Assembly: GCF_002939945.1 (NCBI RefSeq)
Contig: NZ_MDEB01000009.1
Coordinates: 1-64,000, forward strand
Length of the DNA stretch: 64,000 bases
Origin: Xanthomonas arboricola pv. populi
GTDB lineage: Bacteria > Pseudomonadota > Gammaproteobacteria > Xanthomonadales > Xanthomonadaceae
Reading direction: 5' to 3'
In this document: piece by piece, positions 53,736 to 64,000 of the stretch
Layout: each line of letters opens with the position of its first letter
Position numbering within the stretch: the stretch's first letter is position 1
Program-made: the position numbers and the translations under genes
The notes under the pieces: generated by a model
Told to the model about the DNA's origin: nothing
Database searches by the model: none
What the model saw: the letters and a program-made list of their open reading frames with translations, nothing else

Positions 53736-55475
53736 ATGAGCCAGCTCCCGTTACCGCCGCAGTCCGAGCGCCGTGCGCTGGCGATCGCCCATGCCGTGTA
53801 CGACGCCTTCGAGGACTACCACGCCCGGTTTGCCGAGATTACCGCACGCGCCAAACAGCGCTTCGAGACGCGCGACTGGAGCGGCGCGCGCGATGATGCG
53901 GTGGCGCGGATCGCGCTGTACGACCAGTACATCAGCGAATGCATGCTGCGCTTGCGTGCGGTGCTGCTGGGGCAGGCGCACGATCGCGCGCTGTGGATGC
54001 GCGCACGCGTGCATTACGCCGCGCTGCTGAGCGGGCTGATCGACCAGGAGTTGTACAAGACCTTCTACAACACCCTGACCCGGCGTTACTTCGGCACCCA
54101 GGGTGTGGATGCGGAGATCGAATTCATCGCGCTGGATATCGAGCCGACCGACGCGATCACGGTGCCGGTCGCACGGCATACCTATGCAGTCTCGCCCGGC
54201 CGGCTGACCGACATGCTGGTGCGCGTGCTCGGCGATTATTCCTTCGACGTGCCGTATGCGCATCGCACCCGCTGTGCAGCGGCGGTCGCGGTGCGCCTGC
54301 TCGATGATCTCGCGCACTGGGGCGAGCACCCGGTGCGCAGTGTGGAGCTGCTGGAGACGGTGTTCTATCGCGAGCGGCGCGCCTACCTGGTCGGCCGCGT
54401 GTTCGGCGAACATCGTTTTTCGCCATGCGTCATCGCCCTGGTCAACGACGACGCCGGCCTGCGCGCCGAAGCGGTGCTGACCAGACGCAGCGACGTCGCG
54501 CAGTTGTTCAGCAACTCGCGCAGTTACTTCCAGGCCGATCTGGCCACCGTTGGCGATGCGGTGGTGTTTTTACGCAGCCTGCTCACCCACAAGCCGGTCG
54601 ACGAGCTGTACACGATGCTCGGGCGCGCCAAGCAGGGCAAGACCGAACGCTATCGCACGTTTTTCAGCCATTTCCAGGCGCATCCGGCCGAGCAGCTGGT
54701 GCATGCCGATGGCACGCCCGGCATGGTCATGGTGGTATTTACCCTGCCCAGTTATCCGCTGGTGTTCAAACTGATTCGCGACCGCTTTGCCTATCCCAAG
54801 ACCATGAGTCGCGCGCAGGTGGAGGGCAAATACGAGCTGGTGTTCCAGCTCGATCGCATCGGTCGCTTGCTGGACGCACAACCGTATCGCTTCCTGCGGT
54901 TTCCCAAGTCGCGTTTTTCGCCCGCGTTGCTGCAAGAGCTGCAGACCAGCTGTGCAACGAGTCTGAGCGAAGATGGCCAGGACGTGCTGATCGCGCTGTG
55001 CTACGTGCAGCGCCGCCTGCGCCCGCTCAATCTCTACCTGCGCGAACAGCTGCCCGAAGCCGCGCATGCGGCCGCGCTGGACTACGGCCAGGCGATCAAG
55101 GACATGGCGCGCAACAACATCTTTCCCGGCGACATGCTGCTGAAGAACTTCGGCATCACCCGCCATCAGCGCGCGGTGTTCTACGACTACGACGAGCTGT
55201 GCCTGATCACCGACTGCACCTTCCGCGACTGGCCAACCCCCACCACCTACGAAGAGCAGATGTCCGCCGAGCCCTGGTTCCACGTCGGTCCGCGCGACGT
55301 GTTCCCAGAGCGCTTTGCGCTGTTCATGGGCTTGCCGCCTTCGCAGCTGGAAGCGGTCAAGCACCTGCATCCGGAGCTGTTCGACCCGCAATGGTGGCGC
55401 GACCTGCAAACCCGGCTGCGCGAGGACGACTACCCCGACACCCCGCCGTATGCGGACTCGCGTCGGCTGGCGTAA
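53736..55475 (+). CDS. aceK: Isocitrate dehydrogenase kinase/phosphatase
   Basis: Bifunctional enzyme that phosphorylates and dephosphorylates isocitrate dehydrogenase to control flux into the glyoxylate shunt. At 579 residues it has the usual length. The N-terminal regulatory half is followed by the kinase-like half with [55 protein letters not shown], and the catalytic-loop part [24 protein letters not shown]. It is not next to aceA/aceB. TACACT (53724-53729) lies 6 nt before the ATG with no Shine-Dalgarno, suggesting a leaderless transcript of its own. Confidence 0.96.
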   Translation: MSQLPLPPQSERRALAIAHAVYDAFEDYHARFAEITARAKQRFETRDWSGARDDAVARIALYDQYISECMLRLRAVLLGQAHDRALWMRARVHYAALLSGLIDQELYKTFYNTLTRRYFGTQGVDAEIEFIALDIEPTDAITVPVARHTYAVSPGRLTDMLVRVLGDYSFDVPYAHRTRCAAAVAVRLLDDLAHWGEHPVRSVELLETVFYRERRAYLVGRVFGEHRFSPCVIALVNDDAGLRAEAVLTRRSDVAQLFSNSRSYFQADLATVGDAVVFLRSLLTHKPVDELYTMLGRAKQGKTERYRTFFSHFQAHPAEQLVHADGTPGMVMVVFTLPSYPLVFKLIRDRFAYPKTMSRAQVEGKYELVFQLDRIGRLLDAQPYRFLRFPKSRFSPALLQELQTSCATSLSEDGQDVLIALCYVQRRLRPLNLYLREQLPEAAHAAALDYGQAIKDMARNNIFPGDMLLKNFGITRHQRAVFYDYDELCLITDCTFRDWPTPTTYEEQMSAEPWFHVGPRDVFPERFALFMGLPPSQLEAVKHLHPELFDPQWWRDLQTRLREDDYPDTPPYADSRRLA

Positions 55476-55548
55476 CCGTCCAATGAAGACATGCGTGGGG
55501 CGGAGGATAAAGAGGACTTATACGGACACACAAACGCCGCGGCCACAG

Positions 55549-55575
55549 AAAAGCCCCGCAATGCGGGGCTTTTTT
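55549..55575. terminator. Bidirectional intrinsic terminator, aceK / rho
   Basis: A perfect stem AAGCCCCGC / GCGGGGCTT with a 3-nt loop, a T-run on the plus strand (TTTTTTG) and A-rich sequence giving Ts on the minus strand. It lies between the convergent aceK and rho genes. Confidence 0.9.
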
Positions 55576-55596
55576 GTATCGACAATGCCGACCGCG

Positions 55597-57474
55597 TCAG
55601 CGCTTCATCGAACTGAAGAACTCGTCGTTGGACTTGGTGGTCTTCATCTTGTCCAACAGGAATTCCATCGCCGCGATTTCGTCCATCGGGTGCAGCAGCT
55701 TGCGCAGGATCCAGATCTTCTGCAGCAGCTCCGGCTCGATCAGCAGATCTTCGCGACGCGTGCCCGAGCGGTTGATGTCGATCGCCGGATACACGCGCTT
55801 TTCGGTGATGCGACGGTTCAGATGCACTTCGCTGTTGCCGGTGCCCTTGAACTCTTCGTAGATCACCTCGTCCATCTTGCTGCCGGTTTCCACCAGCGCC
55901 GTGGCGATGATGGTCAGCGAGCCGCCTTCTTCGACGTTACGGGCCGCACCGAAGAAGCGCTTGGGACGGTGCAGCGCATTGGCGTCCACACCACCGGTGA
56001 GCACCTTGCCGGAGCTGGGCACTACGTTGTTGTAGGCGCGTGCCAGGCGGGTGATCGAGTCGAGCAGGATCACCACGTCCTTCTTGTGCTCGACCAGGCG
56101 CTTGGCGCGCTCGATCACCATCTCGGCGACCTGCACGTGACGCGCGGCCGGTTCGTCGAAGGTGGAGGAGATGACCTCGCCGCGTACGGTGCGCTGCATT
56201 TCGGTCACTTCTTCCGGGCGCTCGTCGATCAGCAGCACGATCATGTGCACTTCGGGATGATTGCTGGTGATGGCCGTGGCCACCTGCTGCATCATCATGG
56301 TCTTGCCGGCCTTGGGCGGGGAGACGATCAGCGCACGCTGACCCTTGCCCTGCGGCGCCATCAGATCCAGGATGCGGCCGGTGATGTCCTCGGTCGATCC
56401 ATCGCCACGCTCCAGACGGAAGCGCCGGCGCGGAAACAGCGGGGTCAGGTTCTCGAACAGCACCTTGTTCTTGCTGGCTTCCAGCGGCTCGCCATTGATG
56501 GTGTCGACGATCGACAGCGCGAAATAGCGTTCGCCGTCCTTCGGGAAGCGGATGCGGCCGGACAGGTGATCGCCGGTGCGCAGGTTGAAGCGGCGGATCT
56601 GGCTGGGCGAGATATAGGTATCGTCCGGGCCGGCCAGGTAGCTGGCTTCCGCGGCACGCAGGAAGCCGAAGCCGTCGGGCAGGATTTCCAGCACGCCGTC
56701 GGCGGCAACGCCTTCGCCGTGGCGGGTCAGCACCTTGAGCAGGGCGAAGATCACGTCCTGCTTGCGCGCGCGCGCCACGCCTTCCTGGATGTTGAGCTGG
56801 TCGGCGATATCCAGCAGCTTCTGCGCCGGCATCCGCTTGAGATCGCTCAGCGAGTAGACCGGGAAGCCTTCCGGCACGGCCGGGTGCGGGCGCGCGATGA
56901 ACGGCTCGTTGCTGCCATCCGACGACGGCATGCCACCACCCCCCTCGTTGCCGAAGCGGTCGCGGCCACGGTCGCGGCGGTTGCGGAAGCGGTCGCGGCG
57001 GTTGCCCTGCTGGTTCTGCCCTTGACCCTGGCCTTGCGGATTCTGGCCGCCATTCTGACCTTGGTCCTGACCTTGGCCTTGCGCCTGGGACTGGCCCTGA
57101 CCCCGGTGTTGCGCCTGATTCTGGTTCTGCTGCTGCTGCGCCTGATTGAAGCGCTGCTGCTGCGTCTGGCCACCCTCGCGGGAGTCGCCATGGGTGTCGC
57201 CGCCCTGGTTGCCCTGATTGGCACTGGGGGCGTTACCGGCATAGGAGGTGCCATCGCCGGACGTCTGCATCGGTGCCGGGTCGGCAGCATGCGACGGTGC
57301 CTGCGGGGCACGTGGAGCGTCGGGTGCGGGGCTGGCGGGCAAGGGCAGGTTGGGCTGCTGCGCGCCACCATCGTCGGTGGCAGCGGCGGTCTTGCTCACG
57401 CGCGGCTTGCGCACGCGCTTCTCGACAGGAGCGTCGACGCTGCTCCCGGTATCGGAGGAAGGATGATCGGACAA
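55597..57474 (-). CDS. rho: Transcription termination factor Rho with long low-complexity N-terminus
   Basis: Hexameric RNA helicase that ends transcription. The conserved Rho core begins at about residue 206 ([21 protein letters not shown]) and includes the cold-shock RNA-binding domain, the Walker A motif [11 protein letters not shown] and [11 protein letters not shown]. The first 205 residues are extra compared with E. coli (419 residues): an acidic/Pro-rich part, a Gln/Asn/Gly stretch (about 85-158, almost only Q, N, G) and an Arg/Asp patch (159-174). This is a disordered, prion-like insertion. It is downstream of trxA on the same strand, as in E. coli. Confidence 0.97.
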   Translation of the reverse strand: MSDHPSSDTGSSVDAPVEKRVRKPRVSKTAAATDDGGAQQPNLPLPASPAPDAPRAPQAPSHAADPAPMQTSGDGTSYAGNAPSANQGNQGGDTHGDSREGGQTQQQRFNQAQQQQNQNQAQHRGQGQSQAQGQGQDQGQNGGQNPQGQGQGQNQQGNRRDRFRNRRDRGRDRFGNEGGGGMPSSDGSNEPFIARPHPAVPEGFPVYSLSDLKRMPAQKLLDIADQLNIQEGVARARKQDVIFALLKVLTRHGEGVAADGVLEILPDGFGFLRAAEASYLAGPDDTYISPSQIRRFNLRTGDHLSGRIRFPKDGERYFALSIVDTINGEPLEASKNKVLFENLTPLFPRRRFRLERGDGSTEDITGRILDLMAPQGKGQRALIVSPPKAGKTMMMQQVATAITSNHPEVHMIVLLIDERPEEVTEMQRTVRGEVISSTFDEPAARHVQVAEMVIERAKRLVEHKKDVVILLDSITRLARAYNNVVPSSGKVLTGGVDANALHRPKRFFGAARNVEEGGSLTIIATALVETGSKMDEVIYEEFKGTGNSEVHLNRRITEKRVYPAIDINRSGTRREDLLIEPELLQKIWILRKLLHPMDEIAAMEFLLDKMKTTKSNDEFFSSMKR

Positions 57475-57537
57475 GTGCGTGATTCCTCGCTAAGAGTGCG
57501 AGCGCCCGGCTGGGGGGCGAACTTTAGGTGATGGGAG

Positions 57538-57556
57538 TCTAGAAGAGGTTTCTAGA
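57538..57556. other. Palindrome in the rho leader
   Basis: TCTAGAA / TTCTAGA, a 7-bp inverted repeat with a 5-nt loop, is 64 bp upstream of the rho start in the 217-bp trxA-rho gap. It could be part of rho autoregulation, which is known in E. coli; this is inference. Confidence 0.35.
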
Positions 57557-57691
57557 GGGGTACGTCGGCGCACGAACGTGCTCCGGATCGACTGACACTA
57601 TCACCGCTGCGCGCAACCGCGCAAGCGCCTGCCGGAGCAGGGTTTAACTGCTGGCTCGTCACGGGGCGCCCATCGCTGGACGCCCACTCGC

Positions 57692-58033
57692 TCAGGCGGC
57701 CGCGCCGCCCAGGGTCTTGTCGATCATCTGGGTCAGCTGGCCCTTGCCAACTGCACCGATCTGGGTGGCCTGCACCTGACCGTCCTTGAACAGCAACAGC
57801 ATCGGGATCGAGCGCACGTGGTACTTGATGGCCAGCGCGCGGTTCTGGTCCACATTGACCTTGGCAACCTTCAGTCTGCCCTGGTATGTATCGGCCAGAT
57901 CGTCCAGCACCGGGGCGATCATCTTGCAGGGTCCGCACCACTCGGCCCAGAAATCCACCAGCACCGGTTCGCCGGATTGCAGTACTGCTGTATCGAAGTC
58001 GGCATCGCCGACATGTTGAACCTTGTCGCTCAC
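57692..58033 (-). CDS. trxA: Thioredoxin 1
   Basis: General cytoplasmic disulfide reductase, 113 residues, with the active site WCGPC in [21 protein letters not shown] and cis-Pro in [10 protein letters not shown]. It starts with GTG at 58033 ([12 protein letters not shown]), preceded by AGGAG at 9 nt. The longer frame to 58054 lacks support. The trxA-rho order with rhlB divergent is the same as in E. coli. Confidence 0.97.
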   Translation of the reverse strand: MSDKVQHVGDADFDTAVLQSGEPVLVDFWAEWCGPCKMIAPVLDDLADTYQGRLKVAKVNVDQNRALAIKYHVRSIPMLLLFKDGQVQATQIGAVGKGQLTQMIDKTLGGAAA

Positions 58034-58231
58034 GTTGGGTCTCCTGGAAACCAAAACGGCCCGCCCGAACGGGCAGGCCGCTACATTGCGTTAAACTGGG
58101 GCATTGCGCGACTGAATCAAGTGTCAGTCCTGAAGCCGCGCTGTCCGCCACAACAGCCGCAGTTTGCGACGCTGTCGGCATCGATGCAAGCCGCGCCCGG
58201 GCTGCCCAGGGCGCCTCACGAAGACGGAATA

Positions 58232-59950
58232 ATGAGCGACAAACCGCTGACCGATTTGACTTTTTCCACGTTCGACCTGCATCCGGCGCTGATCACCGGG
58301 CTGGAGAGCGCCGGGTTTACCCGCTGTACCCCGATCCAGGCGCTGACCCTGCCGGTCGCGCTGCCAGGCGGCGACGTCGCCGGCCAGGCCCAGACCGGCA
58401 CCGGCAAGACCCTGGCGTTCCTGGTGGCGGTGATGAACCGCCTGCTGATCCGCCCGGCGCTGGCCGACCGCAAGCCGGAAGACCCGCGCGCGCTGATCCT
58501 GGCGCCGACCCGCGAGCTGGCGATCCAGATCCACAAGGATGCGGTCAAGTTCGGCGCCGACCTGGGCCTGCGCTTTGCGCTGGTCTACGGCGGGGTGGAC
58601 TACGACAAGCAGCGCGAGCTGCTGCAGCAGGGCGTGGACGTGATCATCGCCACCCCGGGCCGGCTGATCGACTACGTCAAGCAGCACAAGGTGGTCTCGC
58701 TGCACGCCTGCGAGATCTGCGTCCTGGACGAAGCCGACCGCATGTTCGACCTGGGCTTCATCAAGGACATCCGCTTCCTGCTGCGGCGCATGCCCGAGCG
58801 CGGCACCCGGCAGACCCTGCTGTTCTCGGCCACGCTCAGCCATCGCGTGCTCGAGCTCGCCTACGAGCACATGAACGAGCCGGAAAAGCTGGTCGTCGAA
58901 ACCGAGACCATCACCGCCGCACGGGTGCGCCAGCGCATCTATTTCCCCTCCGACGAAGAAAAGCAGACGCTGCTGCTGGGCCTGCTGTCGCGTAGCGAAG
59001 GCGCGCGCACCATGGTGTTCGTCAATACCAAGGCGTTCGTCGAGCGGGTGGCGCGTACGCTGGAGCGGCATGGCTATCGGGTCGGCGTGCTGTCGGGCGA
59101 CGTGCCGCAGAAGAAGCGCGAGTCGCTGCTCAACCGCTTCCAGAAGGGCCAGCTCGAAATCCTGGTCGCCACCGACGTGGCCGCGCGCGGCCTGCATATC
59201 GACGGCGTCAAGTACGTCTACAACTATGACCTGCCGTTCGATGCGGAAGATTACGTGCACCGCATCGGCCGTACCGCGCGGCTGGGCGAAGAGGGCGATG
59301 CGATCAGTTTCGCCTGCGAGCGCTATGCGATGAGCCTGCCGGATATCGAGGCCTATATCGAGCAGAAGATCCCGGTCGAACCGGTGACCTCCGAGCTGCT
59401 GACGCCGCTGCCGCGCACCGCGCGCGCGCCGGTGGAAGGCGAAGAGGCCGATGACGACGCCGGCGACAGCGTGGGCACGATCTTCCGCGAGGCGCGCGAG
59501 CAGCGGGCCGCCGAAGAACAGCGTCGCGGCGGTGGTCGCAGCGGCCCGGGCGGCGCATCGCGCAGCGGCAGTGGCGGCGGTCGTCGCGACGGCGCCACTG
59601 CCGATGGCAAGCCGCGTCCACGTCGCAAGCCGCGGGTGGAGGGCGACGCCCCGGCAGCGGCTGCGCCGACCGAAACGCCGGTGGTTGCTGCGGCGTCGGT
59701 CGAGGCGCCTTCCACCATCGTGGCCGATGCCGAGCGCGCACCGCGCAAGCGGCGGCGGCGTCGCAACGGCCGCCCGGTCGAAGGGGCCGAGCCGGCAGTG
59801 GCCTCCACACCGGTCCCCACACCTGCCGCACCGCGCAAGCCCACCCAGGTGGTCGCCAAACCGGTGCGCAGCGCCGCCAAGCCGTCCGGCAGCCCGTCGC
59901 TGCTGAGCCGTATCGGTCGTCGCCTGCGCTCGCTGGTGTCCGGCAACTGA
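58232..59950 (+). CDS. rhlB: DEAD-box ATP-dependent RNA helicase RhlB
   Basis: RNA helicase of the degradosome type. The 572-residue protein has all motifs: Q motif (FTRCTPIQ), [18 protein letters not shown] box [30 protein letters not shown] and [10 protein letters not shown]. The core ends at about 400; the remaining 170 residues are a basic, Arg/Gly/Pro/Ala-rich tail ([27 protein letters not shown]), much longer than in E. coli RhlB (421 residues), probably for RNA or RNase E contact. It is divergent from trxA-rho. Confidence 0.94.
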   Translation: MSDKPLTDLTFSTFDLHPALITGLESAGFTRCTPIQALTLPVALPGGDVAGQAQTGTGKTLAFLVAVMNRLLIRPALADRKPEDPRALILAPTRELAIQIHKDAVKFGADLGLRFALVYGGVDYDKQRELLQQGVDVIIATPGRLIDYVKQHKVVSLHACEICVLDEADRMFDLGFIKDIRFLLRRMPERGTRQTLLFSATLSHRVLELAYEHMNEPEKLVVETETITAARVRQRIYFPSDEEKQTLLLGLLSRSEGARTMVFVNTKAFVERVARTLERHGYRVGVLSGDVPQKKRESLLNRFQKGQLEILVATDVAARGLHIDGVKYVYNYDLPFDAEDYVHRIGRTARLGEEGDAISFACERYAMSLPDIEAYIEQKIPVEPVTSELLTPLPRTARAPVEGEEADDDAGDSVGTIFREAREQRAAEEQRRGGGRSGPGGASRSGSGGGRRDGATADGKPRPRRKPRVEGDAPAAAAPTETPVVAAASVEAPSTIVADAERAPRKRRRRRNGRPVEGAEPAVASTPVPTPAAPRKPTQVVAKPVRSAAKPSGSPSLLSRIGRRLRSLVSGN

Positions 59951-59962
59951 TCGTCTGCGGCC

Positions 59963-59997
59963 TGCGTCGCATCGCCGGGCTCCGGCGATGCGACGCA
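59963..59997. terminator. 16-bp perfect hairpin after rhlB
   Basis: TGCGTCGCATCGCCGG pairs perfectly with CCGGCGATGCGACGCA around a GCT triloop. It lies 12 bp past the rhlB stop and 28 bp before ftsE. There is no U-tract, so it may be a strong transcript 3' stabiliser or a Rho-independent pause. Confidence 0.75.
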
Positions 59998-60013
59998 AGC
60001 GCTGGCGCTCCGG

Positions 60014-60025
60014 CATAATCGCTGG
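60014..60025 (+). promoter_or_regulatory. -10-like element before ftsE
   Basis: CATAAT (60014-60019) ends 6 nt before the ftsE ATG; no Shine-Dalgarno is present. A leaderless ftsE transcript is possible. The -35 region overlaps the preceding hairpin and is weak. Confidence 0.35.
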
Positions 60026-60712
60026 ATGACCGTTCTGCGTTTCGACAACGTCAGCAAGCACTACGCCGGTGGCCACCAGGCGCTGACCGATGTCAGCTTC
60101 GAAGTGGCCGATGGCGAGATGCTGTTCGTGACCGGCCACTCCGGCGCCGGCAAAAGTACCCTGCTCAAATTGATCCACCTCAGCGAGCGGCCCAGCCAGG
60201 GCGCGGTGCTGCTGGGCGAACGCAACCTGCTCAAGGTGCGCGGCCGGCAGATTCCGCTGCACCGTCGCCAGGTGGGTGCGGTCTATCAGGACCATCGCCT
60301 GCTCAACGACCGCAGCATCGCCGAGAACGTGGCGTTGCCGCTGATCCTGCGCGGCACCCGGCGTGCCGAGATCGGCAAGCGCGTGCGCTCGGCATTGGAG
60401 CGGATCGGGCTGGCCCATCGCGAGCGGGCCTTGCCGTCGCAGTTGTCGGCCGGCGAGCAGCAGCGCGTGGGCATCGCCCGCGCCATCGTCGGCGAACCGC
60501 GCCTGCTGGTGGCCGATGAGCCCACCGGCAATCTGGATCCGGCGCTGGCCGCGGAAATCATGCAGTTGTTCGCCGAGCTGCCCGCGCGCGGCACCAGCGT
60601 GCTGGTGGTCAGCCATGACCTGGCCCTGCTCAAGCAGATGCGCAAGCGCGTGCTGATCCTGGATCACGGCCGCCTGGTCGACGACATCTCGCCGCAGGAT
60701 CTGGCCGAATGA
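60026..60712 (+). CDS. ftsE: Cell division ATP-binding protein FtsE
   Basis: ABC-type ATPase that, with FtsX, activates septal peptidoglycan hydrolases at the division site. The 228-residue protein has Walker A GHSGAGKSTLL (about 36-46), signature LSAGEQQRVGIARAIV and Walker B LLVADEPTGNLDP. Its stop overlaps the ftsX start by 4 bp. Confidence 0.97.
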   Translation: MTVLRFDNVSKHYAGGHQALTDVSFEVADGEMLFVTGHSGAGKSTLLKLIHLSERPSQGAVLLGERNLLKVRGRQIPLHRRQVGAVYQDHRLLNDRSIAENVALPLILRGTRRAEIGKRVRSALERIGLAHRERALPSQLSAGEQQRVGIARAIVGEPRLLVADEPTGNLDPALAAEIMQLFAELPARGTSVLVVSHDLALLKQMRKRVLILDHGRLVDDISPQDLAE

Positions 60713-61659
60713 GCAAGCCCGCCAATACCGAAGCCCTCGCCCCCTCGCGGTTCGGCGTGTGGATCGACCACCATCTGCACAGCATCGCCTTCAGCCTGGG
60801 CCGTGCTATGCGCAAGCCCTGGGCCACCTTGCTGACCATCGTGGTGATGGCGCTCGCGCTGGCCTTGCCGCTGGGGTTGTCGATCGCGCTGGACAACGTC
60901 AAGTTGCTGGCCGGCAGCGTGCAGCAGTCGCGCGAGATCAACCTGTTCCTGAAGGTCGAGATCGGCGCCGAGGCCGCGCAGGCGCTGGCCGGCGAACTGC
61001 GCGCGCGCCCGGACGTTGCGCAGGTCACGCTGCGCACGCCGGCGCAGGGGCTGACCGAGCTGCGCGAGAGCGCCAAGCTCGACGAGGCGATCGACGCACT
61101 CGGCGACAATCCGCTGCCGACGCTGTTGATCGTCACGCCCACCGAGACGGCCGACGATGCGCAGCTGGCCGGCGCGCTGCAGGCCTTGCCGCAGGCCGAC
61201 CAGGTGCAGCACGACGCGCTGTGGCGCAAGCGCCTGGATGGCTGGCTGCATTTCGGCGAGCGGCTGGTGCAGGTGCTGTCGGCACTGCTGGGTGTCGGCG
61301 CGGTGCTGGTGGTCGGCAATACGGTGCGGCTGGACATCCAGTCGCGGCGCGAGGAAATCGGCGTGCTGCAGTTGCTGGGCGCCAGCGATGGCTTCATCCG
61401 GCGTCCGTTTCTGTATCTGGGTGCCTGGTACGGGCTCGGGGCCGGCGCTGTGGCCCTGGCGCTGATCGCCGCCTCCGGGCTGGCGCTGCGCGCGCCCTTG
61501 GCGATCCTGGCCGACAGTTACGGCAGTTCCTTTACCCTGCACGGGCTGGATCTGCTGCATTCTGCGATGGTGCTGGTCGGCACCCTGGTCCTGGGTTGGC
61601 TGGGCGCTTGGCTGGTGACTGGCCATTTCCTTCGCCAGACCCGTCCCACCGAGACCTGA
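60709..61659 (+). CDS. ftsX: Cell division protein FtsX
   Basis: Membrane partner of FtsE, 316 residues with four helices (about 30-55, 187-212, 232-260 and 285-308) and a periplasmic domain (about 60-180) that contacts amidase activators. The conserved region [26 protein letters not shown] precedes helix 3. The ATGA overlap with ftsE indicates coupling. Upstream ftsY, present in E. coli, is not here. Confidence 0.95.
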   Translation: MSKPANTEALAPSRFGVWIDHHLHSIAFSLGRAMRKPWATLLTIVVMALALALPLGLSIALDNVKLLAGSVQQSREINLFLKVEIGAEAAQALAGELRARPDVAQVTLRTPAQGLTELRESAKLDEAIDALGDNPLPTLLIVTPTETADDAQLAGALQALPQADQVQHDALWRKRLDGWLHFGERLVQVLSALLGVGAVLVVGNTVRLDIQSRREEIGVLQLLGASDGFIRRPFLYLGAWYGLGAGAVALALIAASGLALRAPLAILADSYGSSFTLHGLDLLHSAMVLVGTLVLGWLGAWLVTGHFLRQTRPTET

Positions 61660-61667
61660 GGCCCGCC

Positions 61668-62510
61668 ATGCATCCACCGGATCTCAAGCACCTGATCAGC
61701 GCCGCGCCGCGCGTGATGGTGGTCGATGGCTCCAAGCTGGTGCGCAAGCTGATCGCCGACGTGCTGCAGCGCGATCTGCCCAACGTGCAGGTGATCGGCT
61801 GCGCCAGCATCGCCGAAGCGCGCCAGGCACTGGAAGCCGGTGCAGTGGATCTGGTCACCACCTCGCTGTCGCTGCCCGACGGCGACGGCCTGACGCTGGC
61901 GCGCAGCGTGCGCGAAGCGGCCGGCCAGGCCTATGTGCCGGTGATCGTGGTCTCCGGCGACGCGCAGCAGCACCTGGTGGAGCGTCGCTTCACCGAGTAC
62001 GTCACCGACTACTTCGACAAGGCGCTGGGCCACGAGGCCCTGGCGACCTTCATCCGCGGCTATGTGCAGCCCGAGCCGGTGATCGGCGCGACCGTGCTGT
62101 ATATCGAGGACAGCCGCGTGGTGGCCGAGGCGACCAAGCGCATGCTCGAGCGGCAGAGCCTGAAGGTCATCCACGTACTCACCGCCGAGGACGCCTTTGC
62201 GCTGCTGACTGCCGAATCGCTGGGCCGCACCGAGCGCCGCATCGACGTGGTGCTGACCGACGTCACCCTGAAAGGCGAGCTCAACGGCCGCGATGTGGTC
62301 GAGCGCATCCGCATCGACTTCGCCTACGGCAAGCGCCGCCTGCCGGTGCTGGTGATGACCGGCGACACCAATCCGCGCAACCAGTCCGAGCTGCTGCGCG
62401 CCGGCGCCAACGACCTGGTGCAAAAACCCATCGAAGAACGTCTGCTGGTGACCAAGGTGCTGTTCCAGCTGCGCCTGGCACGGCTCGAGGATCAGGCTGT
62501 CACGCTATGA
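61668..62510 (+). CDS. Response regulator with two receiver domains, the first degenerate
   Basis: A 280-residue protein made only of two receiver domains. REC1 (about 14-130): the acidic pair reads VVDGS (D20, G21), the phospho-acceptor position in [14 protein letters not shown] is Ser66 instead of Asp, yet the Lys118 site (FDKAL) is kept. REC2 (about 142-270): E147-D148, phospho-acceptor D198 (VVLTDVTL), T231 and K253 (VQKP) are all canonical. There is no output domain, so it probably acts by protein contact. It starts 8 bp after ftsX and overlaps ung by 4 bp, in a division-repair operon. The partner kinase is unknown. Confidence 0.88.
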   Translation: MHPPDLKHLISAAPRVMVVDGSKLVRKLIADVLQRDLPNVQVIGCASIAEARQALEAGAVDLVTTSLSLPDGDGLTLARSVREAAGQAYVPVIVVSGDAQQHLVERRFTEYVTDYFDKALGHEALATFIRGYVQPEPVIGATVLYIEDSRVVAEATKRMLERQSLKVIHVLTAEDAFALLTAESLGRTERRIDVVLTDVTLKGELNGRDVVERIRIDFAYGKRRLPVLVMTGDTNPRNQSELLRAGANDLVQKPIEERLLVTKVLFQLRLARLEDQAVTL

Positions 62511-63232
62511 CCGAAGTGGAAACGCGTATCCAACTGGAACCGTCGTGGAAGGCGCGGGTAGGCGATTGGCTGCTGCGCCCGGAGATGCAGGAGCTTTCGG
62601 CGTTCTTGCGTCAGCGCAAGGCAGCCGGCGCGCGGGTGTTCCCGCCGGGCCCGCAGATCTTTGCGGCCTTCGACGCCACCCCGTTTGAGCAGGTCAAGGT
62701 GGTGATCCTGGGCCAGGACCCCTATCACGGCGAAGGCCAGGCGCATGGACTGTGTTTCTCGGTGTTGCCCGGGGTGCCGGTGCCGCCGTCGCTGCTCAAC
62801 ATCTACAAGGAGATCCAGGACGACCTGGGCATCGCGCGGCCGGACCATGGCTATCTGATGCCCTGGGCGCGCCAGGGCGTGCTGCTGCTCAATGCGGTGC
62901 TGACGGTGGAGCAGGGCCGTGCCGGCGCGCACCAGAACAAGGGCTGGGAAGGCTTCACCGACCATGTCGTGGAGACTCTCAACCGCGAGCGCGAAGGCCT
63001 GGTGTTCCTGCTCTGGGGCAGTTACGCGCAGTCCAAGGGCAAGGTCATCGACCAGGCGCGTCATCGCGTGTTCAAGGCCCCACATCCCTCGCCGTTGTCG
63101 GCGCATCGCGGCTTTCTGGGCTGCCAGCACTTCTCCAGGACCAACGAGCACCTGCAGCGCCGTGGGCTCGGTCCGATCGACTGGTCGCTGCCGCCGCGCA
63201 ACGCGCTGGACACCACCTCGGCCAGCGGCTGA
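62507..63232 (+). CDS. ung: Uracil-DNA glycosylase
   Basis: Removes uracil from DNA to start base excision repair. The 241-residue family 1 enzyme has the catalytic water-activating motif GQDPYH (Asp71), the uracil-binding FSV segment and the leucine-loop motif [17 protein letters not shown] (His near 193). The ATG overlaps the stop of the receiver gene (ATGA). Confidence 0.97.
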   Translation: MTEVETRIQLEPSWKARVGDWLLRPEMQELSAFLRQRKAAGARVFPPGPQIFAAFDATPFEQVKVVILGQDPYHGEGQAHGLCFSVLPGVPVPPSLLNIYKEIQDDLGIARPDHGYLMPWARQGVLLLNAVLTVEQGRAGAHQNKGWEGFTDHVVETLNREREGLVFLLWGSYAQSKGKVIDQARHRVFKAPHPSPLSAHRGFLGCQHFSRTNEHLQRRGLGPIDWSLPPRNALDTTSASG

Positions 63233-63430
63233 ACGGTACTGGCGTCGGTCCGTTTCGCGGCGTCTTTGTCACGGTCTGCGCAGGACGGCGGTGGTAGCTT
63301 AAGAGCCGAATTCGGGAGCTGCGCCGTGGAACGACGGCAATGCCGAAAGCCCGAACGTCCTGTAAATAGAATGCTGGGAACTCTTCCTGTACCCGGCAGT
63401 CCAATAGTTCGACTGCTAAGATGGTGCCCT

Positions 63431-64000
<570 letters not shown>

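Overview
The window looks like chromosome of a Xanthomonas species (Gammaproteobacteria, Xanthomonadaceae). It is GC-rich and its gene order and protein sequences are typical of the genus: the aa3 cytochrome oxidase locus with DUF2909 and SURF1, the ftsEX-ung-rpoH block, monomeric isocitrate dehydrogenase next to aceK, and Rho with a very long Gln/Asn/Gly-rich N-terminus. No rRNA, tRNA, CRISPR array, prophage or complete insertion sequence was seen.

Layout. 0.2-3.4 kb: putA (proline catabolism), minus strand. 3.7-12.2 kb: aerobic respiratory oxidase locus (DUF2244, coxB, coxA, a 56-residue membrane protein, ctaG, coxC, antisense DUF2909, SURF1, an SCO-like CxxxC protein, ctaA, ctaB), which covers the structural subunits, copper delivery and haem A synthesis. 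12.4-19.4 kb, minus strand: a thioredoxin-like lipoprotein, an SBF-family transporter, dnaG, YihY/BrkB, yqeY and rpsU. This resembles the classic rpsU-dnaG macromolecular-synthesis locus with tsaD divergent, but rpoD is not in the window. 19.6-23.6 kb: tsaD, folB and a GH3 glycosidase. 23.8-27.4 kb: a PQQ-type sugar dehydrogenase, a small hydrophilic protein, a gene remnant and an APC permease.

27.4-33.3 kb is a peptidoglycan-turnover neighbourhood. It holds an L,D-transpeptidase-like protein, an L-Ala-D/L-Glu-type dipeptide epimerase coupled to an SH3b-NlpC/P60 peptidase, a lipoprotein AmpD/AmiD-type amidase and a VanX/DdpX-type D-Ala-D-Ala dipeptidase. Together they could release, trim and epimerise murein peptides. 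33.3-38.5 kb: small zinc-ribbon, membrane, EF-hand and secreted proteins, a HAD hydrolase and a DUF1338 (HglS/YdcJ-type) enzyme. 39.3-47.2 kb: an MdtABC-like tripartite RND efflux operon. 47.5-50.8 kb: an M20 amidohydrolase, queF, a LysM protein and a lipoprotein. 51.2-55.5 kb: icd (monomeric) and aceK. 55.6-60 kb: rho and trxA with rhlB divergent. 60-64 kb: ftsE-ftsX-double receiver protein-ung as a tightly coupled operon, then rpoH, cut by the window end.

The most unusual features are non-coding. Two copies, in opposite orientation and 10 kb apart, of a composite nested-palindrome element lie at 28.46-28.75 and 38.74-39.11 kb. Five arrays of a GAATCGG/GAATGGG heptad sit exactly at gene ends and starts, one of them encoding the tail of TsaD. 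Several genes have a -10-like hexamer about 6 nt before an ATG without a Shine-Dalgarno sequence, suggesting leaderless transcripts; tsaD seems to have a leaderless 8-codon upstream ORF overlapping its GTG start. Protein-level oddities include a receiver domain with Ser at the phospho-acceptor position, an SCO-like protein without the usual His, and prion-like Rho. All calls come from reading the sequence; no database search was run.
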